Source: Prevotella sp.
Lineage (GTDB): Bacteria > Bacteroidota > Bacteroidia > Bacteroidales > Bacteroidaceae
Length of the DNA: 17,593 nt
Reading direction: 5' to 3'
Assembly (NCBI GenBank): GCA_017442765.1
Contig: JAFRZC010000126.1
Coordinates: forward strand, 1 to 17,593
The notes under the pieces: generated by a model
Told to the model about the DNA's origin: nothing
The model's database searches: none
The model's input: the letters and a program-made list of their open reading frames with translations, nothing else
Program-made: the position numbers and the translations under genes
Shown here: positions 5,157 through 13,269 of the stretch, piece after piece
Layout: every line of letters begins with the position of its first letter
How positions within the stretch are numbered: the first letter of the stretch is position 1

Positions 5157-7007
5157 GTTGCCGAAGAGTTTCTGGAAGGCTGTGAGACATTCGAGGACGT
5201 TTGTTTTGACGTGGATGAACTCGTCGACGCCGTAGCCCTTGTAGGTGTCGACCATATCCTTGGGGAAGCCGGCGAGGACGATGGAGCGGACCTTGCCTTT
5301 GAGGAGCTGGCAGGCCTGTTCGGTGATTTCGGCATACTCGTCGTCGGAGGAGCAGAGTACCACGATGTCGGCCTTGGCATCGAGGGCGGCTTTGGCGCCT
5401 TCCTGTGCGGAGGGGAAGCCGTTGTTGTCGATGATTTCGTAGCCGGCGACGCCGAAGAAGTTGGTGGCGAAGCCGCTGCGGGCGCGGCGCATGGAGAGGT
5501 TGCCGTAGGTGAGCATGAAGACCTTGGGGCGGTTGCCGTTCTCGGTGGCGAGACGGAGGTGTTCGAAGGCTTCGGCGCCGCGGTAGGGTTGGAGGGGCTT
5601 GACCTCGTCGCCTTTCTCGCAGTTGCAGCAGCATTCGTGTTTTTCGATTTTGGCCTTCATGGTCTCGGTGAGGTTGGGATACTGGTTGGTGCCGATGATG
5701 GTGGTGCGGCGTGTGGCGATCTCCATGTCGCGTTGCTGGGCGGTCTTGTGGACCTCGTCCTGGACGAAGCCTTCGCGGATGGCTTTGGCGAAGCCGCCCT
5801 TGTCCTCGATGGTGAGGAAGTTCTGCCAGGCGTACTGCGCTATGGAGTCGGGTAGGTTCTCGATGTAGTAGCTGCCGGCGGCGGGGTCGACGATTTTGTC
5901 GAGGTAGGACTCCTCCTTGAGGAGTAGCTGCTGGTTGCGAGCGATGCGGTAGCTGAAGTCGTCGGCCTCCTTGAAGGTGATGTCGAAGGGGGCAGTGCTT
6001 ATGGAGTCGGCACCGGCGATGGCGGCGCTCATGGTCTCGGTGGTGGTGCGTAGCATGTTGACGTAGGGGTCGAAGATGGTCTTGTTCCAGGTCAGCGAGG
6101 TGGAGTTGATGAAGGCCTTGCAGGCGTTGTCGTCGCCGGTGTTGTACTGCTGGACGATTTTGCTCCAGAGGAGTCGTGCGGCGCGGATTTTGGCTATTTC
6201 CATGAAGTAGTTGCCGCCGATGGAGAGGTTGAAGATGATGCGGTTGGCTATCGTGGCGGGGGCTATGCCGCGGTCGCTGAGTTTGGCCATCAGCTCGTTG
6301 GCGGCGGCCAGGGAGAATCCGAGTTCCTGGACGATGTTGGAGCCGGCGTCGGCGAGGGTCTTGCCGCCGACGGTGAGTACGCGGAATGCCGGCAGGTTGT
6401 CCTGGGCGTAGCGCACCAGCTCGGCGGCCTCGTCGAGGTCTTTTTCTTCGCCGCCCCAGAAGCGTCCGTGCTTGAGGGCGTAGCTGTATATGTCGAAGTT
6501 GATGCTGCCGCGCAGTTCCTTGGTGTCGAAGCCGTTCTTCTTGGCCACGGCGACGAAGAGGCGGAGGGTGTCGATATGCTTCTTGGCGCAGTTGAAGTGG
6601 ATGGCGACGGCGGGCAGGTAGATGTCATTCAGGAGGGAGGCCATCTGCTCTTCGGTATCTACATTCTTGGCGCAGAAGCCGATGGCTGTGGCGCCGCGTT
6701 TGAGGGCGTCGAGGGCGAGGCTGTTGGCCTTGGCGACATCGTGTTCGCGGATGTCCTGACGGATGTCCCAGACGTTGCTGTCGGCCTGCTTGCCGCGAGT
6801 GAAGGGGAACTGGGCGGGGTTAGAGTTGAGATACTCAATGTTTTCGAGGTCTTCGGCGCGGTAGTAGGGTTTGACCTTGAAGCCCTCGATGGTTTTCCAG
6901 ACCAGTTTTTTCTCGTAGTCGGCACCTTTGAGGTCCTTGTTGATTACTTCTTCCCATTTTTCGGTTGAAACAGGAGGGAATTCGCTGAACAATCTATTGT
7001 CTTCCAT
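5151..7007 (-). CDS. mutA: Methylmalonyl-CoA mutase small subunit (MutA)
   Basis: A 618-aa protein with the usual MutA length. The mutase interconverts succinyl-CoA and (R)-methylmalonyl-CoA in propionate formation; the cobalamin-binding, catalytic chain is MutB and MutA is its inactive partner. Residues 1-50 give the dimer arm (EKWEEVINKDLKG, WKTIEGFKVKPYY), about 60-440 the TIM-barrel part with DPAAGSYYIENLPDSIA, and 495-618 a B12-domain relative. The cobalamin ligand motif DxHxxG is absent, with YGNLSMRRARSGFA in that region, as expected for MutA. A cysteine cluster CCCNC sits at 459-463 in the linker. mutB normally follows mutA; here the gene is closed by a repeat and a terminator, so mutB must lie elsewhere if present. 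The ATG at 7007 fits a promoter 37 bases upstream. Confidence 0.95.
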   Translation of the reverse strand: MEDNRLFSEFPPVSTEKWEEVINKDLKGADYEKKLVWKTIEGFKVKPYYRAEDLENIEYLNSNPAQFPFTRGKQADSNVWDIRQDIREHDVAKANSLALDALKRGATAIGFCAKNVDTEEQMASLLNDIYLPAVAIHFNCAKKHIDTLRLFVAVAKKNGFDTKELRGSINFDIYSYALKHGRFWGGEEKDLDEAAELVRYAQDNLPAFRVLTVGGKTLADAGSNIVQELGFSLAAANELMAKLSDRGIAPATIANRIIFNLSIGGNYFMEIAKIRAARLLWSKIVQQYNTGDDNACKAFINSTSLTWNKTIFDPYVNMLRTTTETMSAAIAGADSISTAPFDITFKEADDFSYRIARNQQLLLKEESYLDKIVDPAAGSYYIENLPDSIAQYAWQNFLTIEDKGGFAKAIREGFVQDEVHKTAQQRDMEIATRRTTIIGTNQYPNLTETMKAKIEKHECCCNCEKGDEVKPLQPYRGAEAFEHLRLATENGNRPKVFMLTYGNLSMRRARSGFATNFFGVAGYEIIDNNGFPSAQEGAKAALDAKADIVVLCSSDDEYAEITEQACQLLKGKVRSIVLAGFPKDMVDTYKGYGVDEFIHVKTNVLECLTAFQKLFGNL

Positions 7008-7043
7008 TGTTTTATATCTATTTTATATTTCCGTAACAGAGTA

Positions 7044-7051
7044 CAAAGATA
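7044..7051 (-). promoter_or_regulatory. Bacteroidota -7 box for mutA
   Basis: The minus strand reads TATCTTTG, an exact match to TAnnTTTG, 36 bases upstream of the mutA ATG. A -33 TTTG at the expected distance is not seen; only an ACAA-rich segment is there. The leader of about 30 bases is A/T-rich. Confidence 0.6.
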
Positions 7052-7100
7052 AGATTTTTTTTGAAATAGGTTGTTTTGTGATTAAGGGATGCGTTTTTTT

Positions 7101-7127
7101 AGGCGGGGTAGGCGGGGTAGGCGGGGT
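7101..7127. repeat. GC-rich 9-bp array after the DUF4159 gene
   Basis: Three perfect copies of AGGCGGGGT, followed on the minus strand by seven A bases. Its last base is the first base of the TTA that encodes the TAA stop of the DUF4159 gene. It has the same period and position as the TCTAGA arrays but an unrelated, GC-rich sequence. Confidence 0.9.
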
Positions 7128-7786
7128 TATTCTGAGAAGGCGTAGCTTACGATGTTTTCGCCCATCTTGAGGGCGCGGAGGCGTGTCTCCTGGCTGTCGC
7201 CGTGGACGTCCTGATCTTCCCAGCCGTCGCCGAGGTCGCATTCCCACGAGAAGAAGCAGACGAGCCGACCTTCCCAGATGAGGCCGAAACCTTTGGGCGG
7301 CTTGTTGTCATGTTCGTGGATTTTGGGCAGCCCGTTGGGGAAGTCGTATTTCTGGTGGTAGATGGGGTGGCTGAAGGGGAGTTCCACGAATTCGAGTTCA
7401 GGGAAGACCTTTTTCATCTGCGGCACGATGAAGTCGCGTAGACCATAGTTGTCGTCGATATGGAGGAAGCCGCCGCCGATGAGGTAGTTCCGCAGGTTCA
7501 GGGCTTCCTGCGAGTTGAAGACCACGTTGCCGTGGCCTGTGATGTGGAGGAGGGGGTAGTTGAATATTTCGCTGCTGCCGATGTCGACGGTGGCATAGTT
7601 GGGGTCGAGGTTCATGCCGGCATCGGCGTTGCAGAAAGCTATGAGGTTGGTGAGTGAGGTAGGGTTGGCGTACCAGTCGCCGCCACCGCCATACTTGACG
7701 AGTGCGAGCTGGGTTCGCTGAGCGAGGGAGATTGAAAAATGGAAACTGAAAATTGGTATTATCAGGAAGAAGAGGAGTTTTTTCAT
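7127..7786 (-). CDS. Exported DUF4159 protein
   Basis: The protein has 219 residues. Residues 1-22 form a signal peptide ending SLAQ, so it is probably periplasmic. The rest matches the DUF4159 pattern as recalled: LALVKYGGGGDWYANPTSL at 27-45, the PLLHITGHGNV strand and turn at 78-88, GGGFLHIDDNYG at 104-115, and a Trp-rich end. DUF4159 domains resemble the glutamine-amidotransferase-like fold, but no enzyme activity is established. The signal-peptide codons for FSFHFSI lie in a 7-bp repeat. The gene follows rsmE across a TCTAGA array of about 90 bases, and the leader between array and ATG is A-rich. The pair may form one transcript. Confidence 0.85.
   Translation of the reverse strand: MKKLLFFLIIPIFSFHFSISLAQRTQLALVKYGGGGDWYANPTSLTNLIAFCNADAGMNLDPNYATVDIGSSEIFNYPLLHITGHGNVVFNSQEALNLRNYLIGGGFLHIDDNYGLRDFIVPQMKKVFPELEFVELPFSHPIYHQKYDFPNGLPKIHEHDNKPPKGFGLIWEGRLVCFFSWECDLGDGWEDQDVHGDSQETRLRALKMGENIVSYAFSE
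7731..7758. repeat. 7-bp repeat in the DUF4159 signal-peptide codons
   Basis: Four 7-bp units (ATTGAAA, AATGGAA, ACTGAAA, ATTGGTA). On the coding strand they give part of the hydrophobic core of the signal peptide, including FSFHFSI. The 1519-aa protein has the same residues encoded by a similar repeat. Confidence 0.65.
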
Positions 7787-7800
7787 TTTTTTTGGTTTTT

Positions 7801-7898
7801 TCTAGATATTCTAGACATTCTAGATATTCTAGATATTCTAGACATTCTAGATATCTAGACATTCTAGATTTTCTAGATTTACTAGACTGTCTAGTTCA
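7801..7898. repeat. 9-bp TCTAGA array between rsmE and the DUF4159 gene
   Basis: Ten to eleven units, mostly TCTAGATAT and TCTAGACAT near the DUF4159 gene and TCTAGATTT near rsmE. One unit is 8 bp (7846-7853), so the phase shifts once. The rsmE stop TAG (complement of 7891-7893) lies in the last TCTAG. A-rich sequence of 14 bases separates the array from the DUF4159 ATG. Confidence 0.9.
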
Positions 7899-8601
7899 GT
7901 AGATTGAGATATGCTATGGCGGCGAGGGCTGCGGTCTCGGTGCGGAGGCGGTACTGGCCGAGGGTGATGGGTTGGAATCCTGCGGCGATGGCGAGGGTGA
8001 TTTCCTGCCGGCTGAAGTCGCCTTCGGGACCGATAAGGATAAGGGCGTCGTGGCCAGGGGTGTAGCAGTCGTGGAGCGGGGTACGGTGGTCGCCGTCGCA
8101 GTAGGCGACGAAGCGGAGCAATTGAGAATTGAGAATGGAGTAATGCGAAATGAGTTCCCGCAGAGGGGTGGGAGGGTGGATGAGTGGCATGAAGGTCTTG
8201 AGCGACTGCTTCATGGCGCTTACGGCGATTTTCTGCAGGCGATCCTGTCGGAGCACGCAGCGTTCGGAGTGGTCGCATACGATGGGCGTTATCTCGTCGA
8301 TGCCCATTTCGACGGCTTTCTCGACGAGCCATTCCATGCGTGCCGTGTTTTTTGTCGGAGCCACGGCGAGATGGAGGTGGAATGAGTGTCGCCCGTAATC
8401 GCCGGTGCGTTCGTCGACCTGAAGGAGGCAGTGCTTGGGGTTTGCCTCAAGGATGGAGCATTGGCAGAGCGTACCCTTGCCGTCGGTCACGGCGACGCGG
8501 TCGCCGGCGACAAGGCGCATCACTTTAACGCAGTGGTGCGACTCCTCTTCGTTGAGGGTGCAATAGTCTGATTCTATGTCTTGTGCAAAGAAAAGTTGCA
8601 T
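7891..8601 (-). CDS. rsmE: RsmE, 16S rRNA m3U1498 methyltransferase
   Basis: The gene is read as 236 residues from the ATG at 8601 (MQLFFA). An upstream TTG at 8622 would add seven residues but is less likely because the -7 box lies only a few bases from it. RsmE is a SPOUT enzyme that methylates U1498 of 16S rRNA with S-adenosylmethionine. A PUA-like N-terminus (SHHCVKVMRL at 21-30) is followed by APTKNTARMEWLVEKAVEMG, and the knot motifs LIGPEGDFS at 189-197 and LGQYRLRTETAA at 214-225 bind the cofactor. A loop at about 153-161 (HYSILNSQL) is encoded by a 7-bp repeat. Its TAG stop lies in a TCTAG repeat unit. Confidence 0.95.
   Translation of the reverse strand: MQLFFAQDIESDYCTLNEEESHHCVKVMRLVAGDRVAVTDGKGTLCQCSILEANPKHCLLQVDERTGDYGRHSFHLHLAVAPTKNTARMEWLVEKAVEMGIDEITPIVCDHSERCVLRQDRLQKIAVSAMKQSLKTFMPLIHPPTPLRELISHYSILNSQLLRFVAYCDGDHRTPLHDCYTPGHDALILIGPEGDFSRQEITLAIAAGFQPITLGQYRLRTETAALAAIAYLNLLN
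8120..8154. repeat. 7-bp repeat inside rsmE
   Basis: Five 7-bp units: AATTGAG twice, then AATGGAG, TAATGCG and AAATGAG. They encode residues around 150-161 of RsmE, a loop that is a few residues longer than in RsmE relatives as recalled. One unit more or less would break the frame ahead of the cofactor-binding knot. Confidence 0.75.
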
Positions 8602-8626
8602 TCTGTCTTGGAAACTAAACAAGTTG

Positions 8627-8634
8627 CAAAAATA
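8627..8634 (-). promoter_or_regulatory. Bacteroidota -7 box for rsmE
   Basis: The minus strand reads TATTTTTG, followed by CAAC, an exact TAnnTTTG match 25 bases upstream of the ATG at 8601. No good -33 TTTG is visible. The region is shared with the divergent 1519-aa gene, for which no clear box was found. Confidence 0.5.
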
Positions 8635-8709
8635 CTAAAAAATGTTGCATTGATACTTTTTTGTGTAAAGTGACGTTTCCCAATTGTTTTAGTTCCAAAA
8701 ACAACTGTC

Positions 8710-11700
8710 ATGAAAAGAATCCTTGCAATAGCGATAATCTCAGTTTTCAGTTTTCATTTTTCGATCACTTACGCCCAAAAGGGGAAGGCGGTGGACTTCA
8801 CACGGGCAGGCTTGCCGGGAGAGCTGCAGGCTTATTTCGAACAGGCTACGAGCGACAAGGAGGTGAAGTCGAAGACCGCGGCGATGATGGCTGTGTTTGC
8901 CTCGCAATATGGCGCACTCGATGGGCAGATGCAGGACCGAGTCACGGCCGTCTTCAACAGGCTGCAGAAGCTGCGTGTGCGTCCCTACCCCGACGTGTCG
9001 GAATTTGTGGAGGTGTTCAACAGGGTGAGCGTATCAAGCGGAGGCAGCTTTGGACCGTGGGTGGAGTGCGTAGAGTTTTTGCAGAGCCGCAACAAAAAGG
9101 TGAAGGACATTACCGATTTCGTCGCGTTTACCGACGGGTTGTTGACCGACCGTACCCTTTATGCGTCGCGTTCCTGCACGTGGCAGCTCCAGTCGGGTTG
9201 CGCGTTCAGCATGCGGTACAGCGCCGGCGATATCGCGGTGGTGGTAGACAAGCCAGTGGAGCTGTACTACAGCTCTGACAAGGACAACGGCACCATATAC
9301 GGCACCCGAGGCGTGTATCATTATCTGGACAACCGTTGGGAGGGTGAGGGTGGCCGCCTGAACTGGGACCGCACCGGCATACCGACGACGGCGTGCTGGG
9401 CGAGCCTGAGCCGTTACGAGGCCGTCACCAAGTTCCCGAAGTTCGTCGCCGACTCGGTGCAGTTCACCAACACCAACTATTTCAGCAAGCCGATATACGG
9501 AAGGGTGGAGGAAGCCCTCAGCACCAGAATGGAGCCGGAGAAGTACAGCTTCCCCAAGTTCCGCAGCTACCAGAAGGACTTCAAGATGAAAGACATCCTG
9601 CCGGGGGTGGACTACAGTGGCAGCTTCATGATGAACGGGTCGAAATTTGTCACCTCCGACACCAAGAACCCCGCCACGCTGATATTCTACCGCCAGGGCA
9701 AGACTTTCGCAACCGTGCAGTCGGTGAAGTTCACCATCACCGCCACGCGCATCGTCTCCGAAAACGCAGCCGTCAAGCTCTACATTGACGGCGACTCGAT
9801 AAGCAACAACGGCATCACGGTGCGCTATCTGGCACAGGAGAAACAGCTGAACCTCATCAACGACTCGAGGCGTAACTACTACAGCCCATATTCGGACAGC
9901 TACCACAACATGGACCTCTACTGTGAGCAGATCGTGTGGAAAATGGCGGAGGACAAGCTGGAATTTTCCATGCTGGGAGCTTCAGGGGACCAGAGTTTCT
10001 CCACGTTCGAGTCGAACAGCTACTATTCCGAAGCCAAGTTCCGCGAGATTGGAGGTATCGACGAGATAAACCCCGTCATCCGTGTGTACCGCTATATGCA
10101 GACGCGCGACATGATATACGAGTTCTTCATGGACGATTTTGCGAAGTACATAAAGATGGACATCATGCAGGCCAAGTCGATGGTGCACAACCTGGCACGC
10201 TCGGGTCTGGTCTCCTACAACGAGGCACAGGGCAAGGTCTATGTCAACGACAAGCTCGTGGACTATGCCAAGGCCAGCGCCAAGAGCCAGGACTACGACT
10301 ATGACGCGCTGGTGCTGCACTCGGCGTCGCGCCAGGGAAATGCGGACCTTGACCTGTCGAACAACGCCCTCAATGTGCATGGTGTCGAGAAGTTCGTGCT
10401 CAGCGACAGCCAGCAGGTGGTCATCTACCCGCGACGGGGAGAGCTCGTGGTGGGCAAGAACCGCGACATCAACTTCGACGGACGCATACATGCCGGACGG
10501 TTCATCTTCTATGCCACAGGAGCCACGTTCCTGTATGACGACTTCAAACTCGACCTGCCGCAGGTGGACTCGATGATTTTCTACGTCGCCAAGTTCAACA
10601 ACCCGCAGGAGCTTCATGTGGTCTACACGCCGCTGCACAACCTGACGGGATTCCTGCAGATAGACCAGAGCGACAACCACAGCGGCCTGAAACGCGTCGA
10701 GGAGAAGTACCCCATCTTCACGAGCCAGAAGGACAGCTACGTCTACTACGACCGCAAGGACATCTACAAGGGCACGTATGTCCGCGACCGCTTCTACTAT
10801 ACGATACATCCGTTTGTGGTCAAGGATATGGTCGACTTCGTCACCGACAGCTTGAGCTTCAACGGAGTGCTGACTTCGGCAGGCATCTTCCCCGACATCG
10901 ACGAGCCGCTGAAGGTGCAGCCTGACTATTCGCTTGGTTTCGTCCGCAAGACGCCGCGAGGCGGATACCAGGCCTACGGAGGCAAGGGACGTTTCACCAA
11001 CCGCATAGACTTGAGCTACCGCGGACTCCGTGGCCAGGGGCAGGTGGACTACCTGACCTCCGTCACCCAGTCGAAGAATATCGTCTTCATGCCCGACTCG
11101 ATGGTGTCGGTGAGCGACACATTCTATGTCAAGGAGCAGGGCGCCTTTCCCGACATCAGGGTGAGCCGTGCCTGCCAGCGCTGGCACCCATACGCCGACT
11201 CGATGCTTGTGCAGCAGCTTGCCAACGGGCCACAGTTCAAGATGTACCACAACGATGCGTTGCTTTCGGGCAGCGTGGTGCTGAAACCCGAAGCAGCCTA
11301 CGCCATGGGAGCCATCACCATTCGAGAGGGAACCCTCGAATCGCCGCTCTTCGTGTTGGCTCCCAAGGAGATGGACAGCCGTGTGACGGCATTCACGCTG
11401 CGGTCGGACACTTACAAGAACACTGCGTTCTACGCCACCGACATGAAGTCGCATGTGGACTATACCAAGCGCCGCGCCGACTTCGTTGCCAATCTCGAGT
11501 TGGAGCGTACTCAGCTGCCGCTGCTGCAGTATGCGGCGTATGTCGACAAGTTTTCGTGGGAGATGGACAAGAAGCAGCTTGACCTCATCAACAGCAAGAG
11601 CGAGAGCGGTCAAGGGTTTGAAGGCTTGACACTGCGGGAGCGTTTTGCCCACAAGGAGCAGCCCGGAGCACTATTCGTCTCTACCGACCCTGCCAAGGAC

Positions 11701-13269
11701 AGCCTCCACTTCCATGCGGTTCGTTCCACCTATATGTACGATGCCGGCCAGCTCACCTGCAGGCAGGTCTTTACGGTCGATGTGGCCGATGCGGTAGTGG
11801 CACCGGGAGGCGACACGCTCCACATCAGCCGAGGGGGGTTGGTGGGCATGCTCAAACACTCGCAGATACTTGCAAGCCGCGAGAACCGTCACCACCTGAT
11901 CTATGACGCCGACGTACTGCTCGACGGAGCGAAGAGATACAGCGGCAAGGGCTATATCGACTATGTGGACGTGGACAACAAGAAGCAGAAGATATATCTC
12001 ACCGAGATAGCCCCCGACAGCCGCGGCGTCAGCGTGGGCAAGGGGTTTGTGCCAGACAGCGCCAATTTCACGCTCAACAGTGCTTTCGGCTTCGCCGGCA
12101 ACGTGAGGGTGGAGGCCGACAGGGAATTCTACTTCTTCGACGGCGGCGTGCGTCTGCTCCACAAGTGCAACACCGGTGCAGAGCTGGGTCTGCTGGCATA
12201 TTCGAGCTACCTGAACCCAAGGCAGATACTGGTTTCGGTACCAGAGATACCCACCGACTGGAAGGGCAACCGCATCACAGCGTCGATGCTTTTCGACAAG
12301 AAGGACATGATGCCATACGCGGCATTCCTCACCGCCGAACGCGCCGCCGACAACGAGCTGATGGGAGCCCACGGCTTTGTGACCTACGACAACGACAAGC
12401 ATGAGTACATGATAGCCTCGGCGGAGAAGATACAGGATCCCGACAATGTCGTGGACCGTTTCCTGACCCTCAACACCCAGACATGCGAGATGACCGCCGA
12501 GGGACCAATCGATTTCAATGTCAAGCAGCATCACGTCAAGCTGTTCAACTACGGCATGGCGACGTTGGGAGGCAAGAAAGAGGGCGACCTGGAGATGCAG
12601 ACCATCTTTGGCTTCACTTTCCCCATAGACGACAAGGTGCTTGGAGCCATGGCCCAGATTATCGGCGACGACCTGCGTCTCTCGCCCTCTACGCCAGGCA
12701 ACGAGGCCACACGCCACTCGATGCTCTACTATATGGGAGCCGAGCATGGTGCTGAGGCATACGCCACATACGTCAGCACCGGCTTCTTCGACAAGATGCC
12801 CAAGGAGTACGAGAGTACCATCCTCATCGAAGGGATGGACTGGACCTACGACCCCGCGTTGGGCTACCGCTACGACGGCGTTGCGTCGCTGGCCATGGTG
12901 GGCAATAAGCAGCTGCACCTCTCTACGCGCGTCAAGGCGCAGCTCTACCGCAAGGGCAACGGAGTCCATCTGGTGCTGTACATACAGGTCGCTGCCGACC
13001 ACTGGTATTATTTCAACTATGAGTTCAACAGCCAGCAGATGCTCATCCAGAGCAGCGTGGGCGAGTGGGTCGACATGATTAAGGCATTGTCGGCCGACAA
13101 GCGCCATGTGGGCGGACGAGGCGACGTTGGCGACTATCGCTACCGCATCACTCCGAGCCGCACCGAGGTGCCGAATTTCCTGCTGCGTATGGGAGGCAAT
13201 GCGGAGGCCGAGGATGACCCAGGCGACTGGGATGTCGACGACGAGGATGTCATTGAGGGCGACGATTGA
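8710..13269 (+). CDS. Very large exported protein of 1519 aa, unknown function
   Basis: The reading frame is unbroken. Residues 1-22 form a signal peptide ending TYAQ, and no other membrane segment is obvious, so the protein is probably periplasmic or surface-associated. The body looks beta-rich, with many Asp/Tyr/Ser segments such as FDGRIHAGRFIFYATGATF (about 588-606) and RYSGKGYIDYVDVDNKKQ (about 1076-1093); these recall LptA/OstA-like strands only weakly. Near 483-520 there is a helical stretch, MDIMQAKSMVHNLARSGLV. The C-terminus, from about 1494, is an acidic tail rich in Asp and Glu. There is no cysteine-based lipobox, no TonB box and no aromatic C-terminal beta-signal. The gene stands alone, divergent from rsmE, with a terminator 90 bases downstream. 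I do not recognise a named family, and no function is assigned. Confidence 0.85.
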   Translation: MKRILAIAIISVFSFHFSITYAQKGKAVDFTRAGLPGELQAYFEQATSDKEVKSKTAAMMAVFASQYGALDGQMQDRVTAVFNRLQKLRVRPYPDVSEFVEVFNRVSVSSGGSFGPWVECVEFLQSRNKKVKDITDFVAFTDGLLTDRTLYASRSCTWQLQSGCAFSMRYSAGDIAVVVDKPVELYYSSDKDNGTIYGTRGVYHYLDNRWEGEGGRLNWDRTGIPTTACWASLSRYEAVTKFPKFVADSVQFTNTNYFSKPIYGRVEEALSTRMEPEKYSFPKFRSYQKDFKMKDILPGVDYSGSFMMNGSKFVTSDTKNPATLIFYRQGKTFATVQSVKFTITATRIVSENAAVKLYIDGDSISNNGITVRYLAQEKQLNLINDSRRNYYSPYSDSYHNMDLYCEQIVWKMAEDKLEFSMLGASGDQSFSTFESNSYYSEAKFREIGGIDEINPVIRVYRYMQTRDMIYEFFMDDFAKYIKMDIMQAKSMVHNLARSGLVSYNEAQGKVYVNDKLVDYAKASAKSQDYDYDALVLHSASRQGNADLDLSNNALNVHGVEKFVLSDSQQVVIYPRRGELVVGKNRDINFDGRIHAGRFIFYATGATFLYDDFKLDLPQVDSMIFYVAKFNNPQELHVVYTPLHNLTGFLQIDQSDNHSGLKRVEEKYPIFTSQKDSYVYYDRKDIYKGTYVRDRFYYTIHPFVVKDMVDFVTDSLSFNGVLTSAGIFPDIDEPLKVQPDYSLGFVRKTPRGGYQAYGGKGRFTNRIDLSYRGLRGQGQVDYLTSVTQSKNIVFMPDSMVSVSDTFYVKEQGAFPDIRVSRACQRWHPYADSMLVQQLANGPQFKMYHNDALLSGSVVLKPEAAYAMGAITIREGTLESPLFVLAPKEMDSRVTAFTLRSDTYKNTAFYATDMKSHVDYTKRRADFVANLELERTQLPLLQYAAYVDKFSWEMDKKQLDLINSKSESGQGFEGLTLRERFAHKEQPGALFVSTDPAKDSLHFHAVRSTYMYDAGQLTCRQVFTVDVADAVVAPGGDTLHISRGGLVGMLKHSQILASRENRHHLIYDADVLLDGAKRYSGKGYIDYVDVDNKKQKIYLTEIAPDSRGVSVGKGFVPDSANFTLNSAFGFAGNVRVEADREFYFFDGGVRLLHKCNTGAELGLLAYSSYLNPRQILVSVPEIPTDWKGNRITASMLFDKKDMMPYAAFLTAERAADNELMGAHGFVTYDNDKHEYMIASAEKIQDPDNVVDRFLTLNTQTCEMTAEGPIDFNVKQHHVKLFNYGMATLGGKKEGDLEMQTIFGFTFPIDDKVLGAMAQIIGDDLRLSPSTPGNEATRHSMLYYMGAEHGAEAYATYVSTGFFDKMPKEYESTILIEGMDWTYDPALGYRYDGVASLAMVGNKQLHLSTRVKAQLYRKGNGVHLVLYIQVAADHWYYFNYEFNSQQMLIQSSVGEWVDMIKALSADKRHVGGRGDVGDYRYRITPSRTEVPNFLLRMGGNAEAEDDPGDWDVDDEDVIEGDD
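8737..8764. repeat. 7-bp repeat in the signal-peptide codons of the 1519-aa protein
   Basis: Four 7-bp units: ATCTCAG, TTTTCAG, TTTTCAT and TTTTCGA. They encode the SVFSFHFSI part of the signal peptide, nearly identical in protein to the DUF4159 signal peptide although the two genes are unrelated and divergent. Confidence 0.65.

Noticed and set aside
7398..7862. Minus-strand frame beginning with YLECLEYLE repeats
   Set aside because: It translates the TCTAGA array and then an alternative frame of the DUF4159 gene; the real gene has signal peptide and family motifs.
8655..8705. A promoter for the 1519-aa gene
   Set aside because: The nearest match, TACTTTTTTG, has four rather than two bases between TA and TTTG, and there is no -33 box, so no feature was placed.
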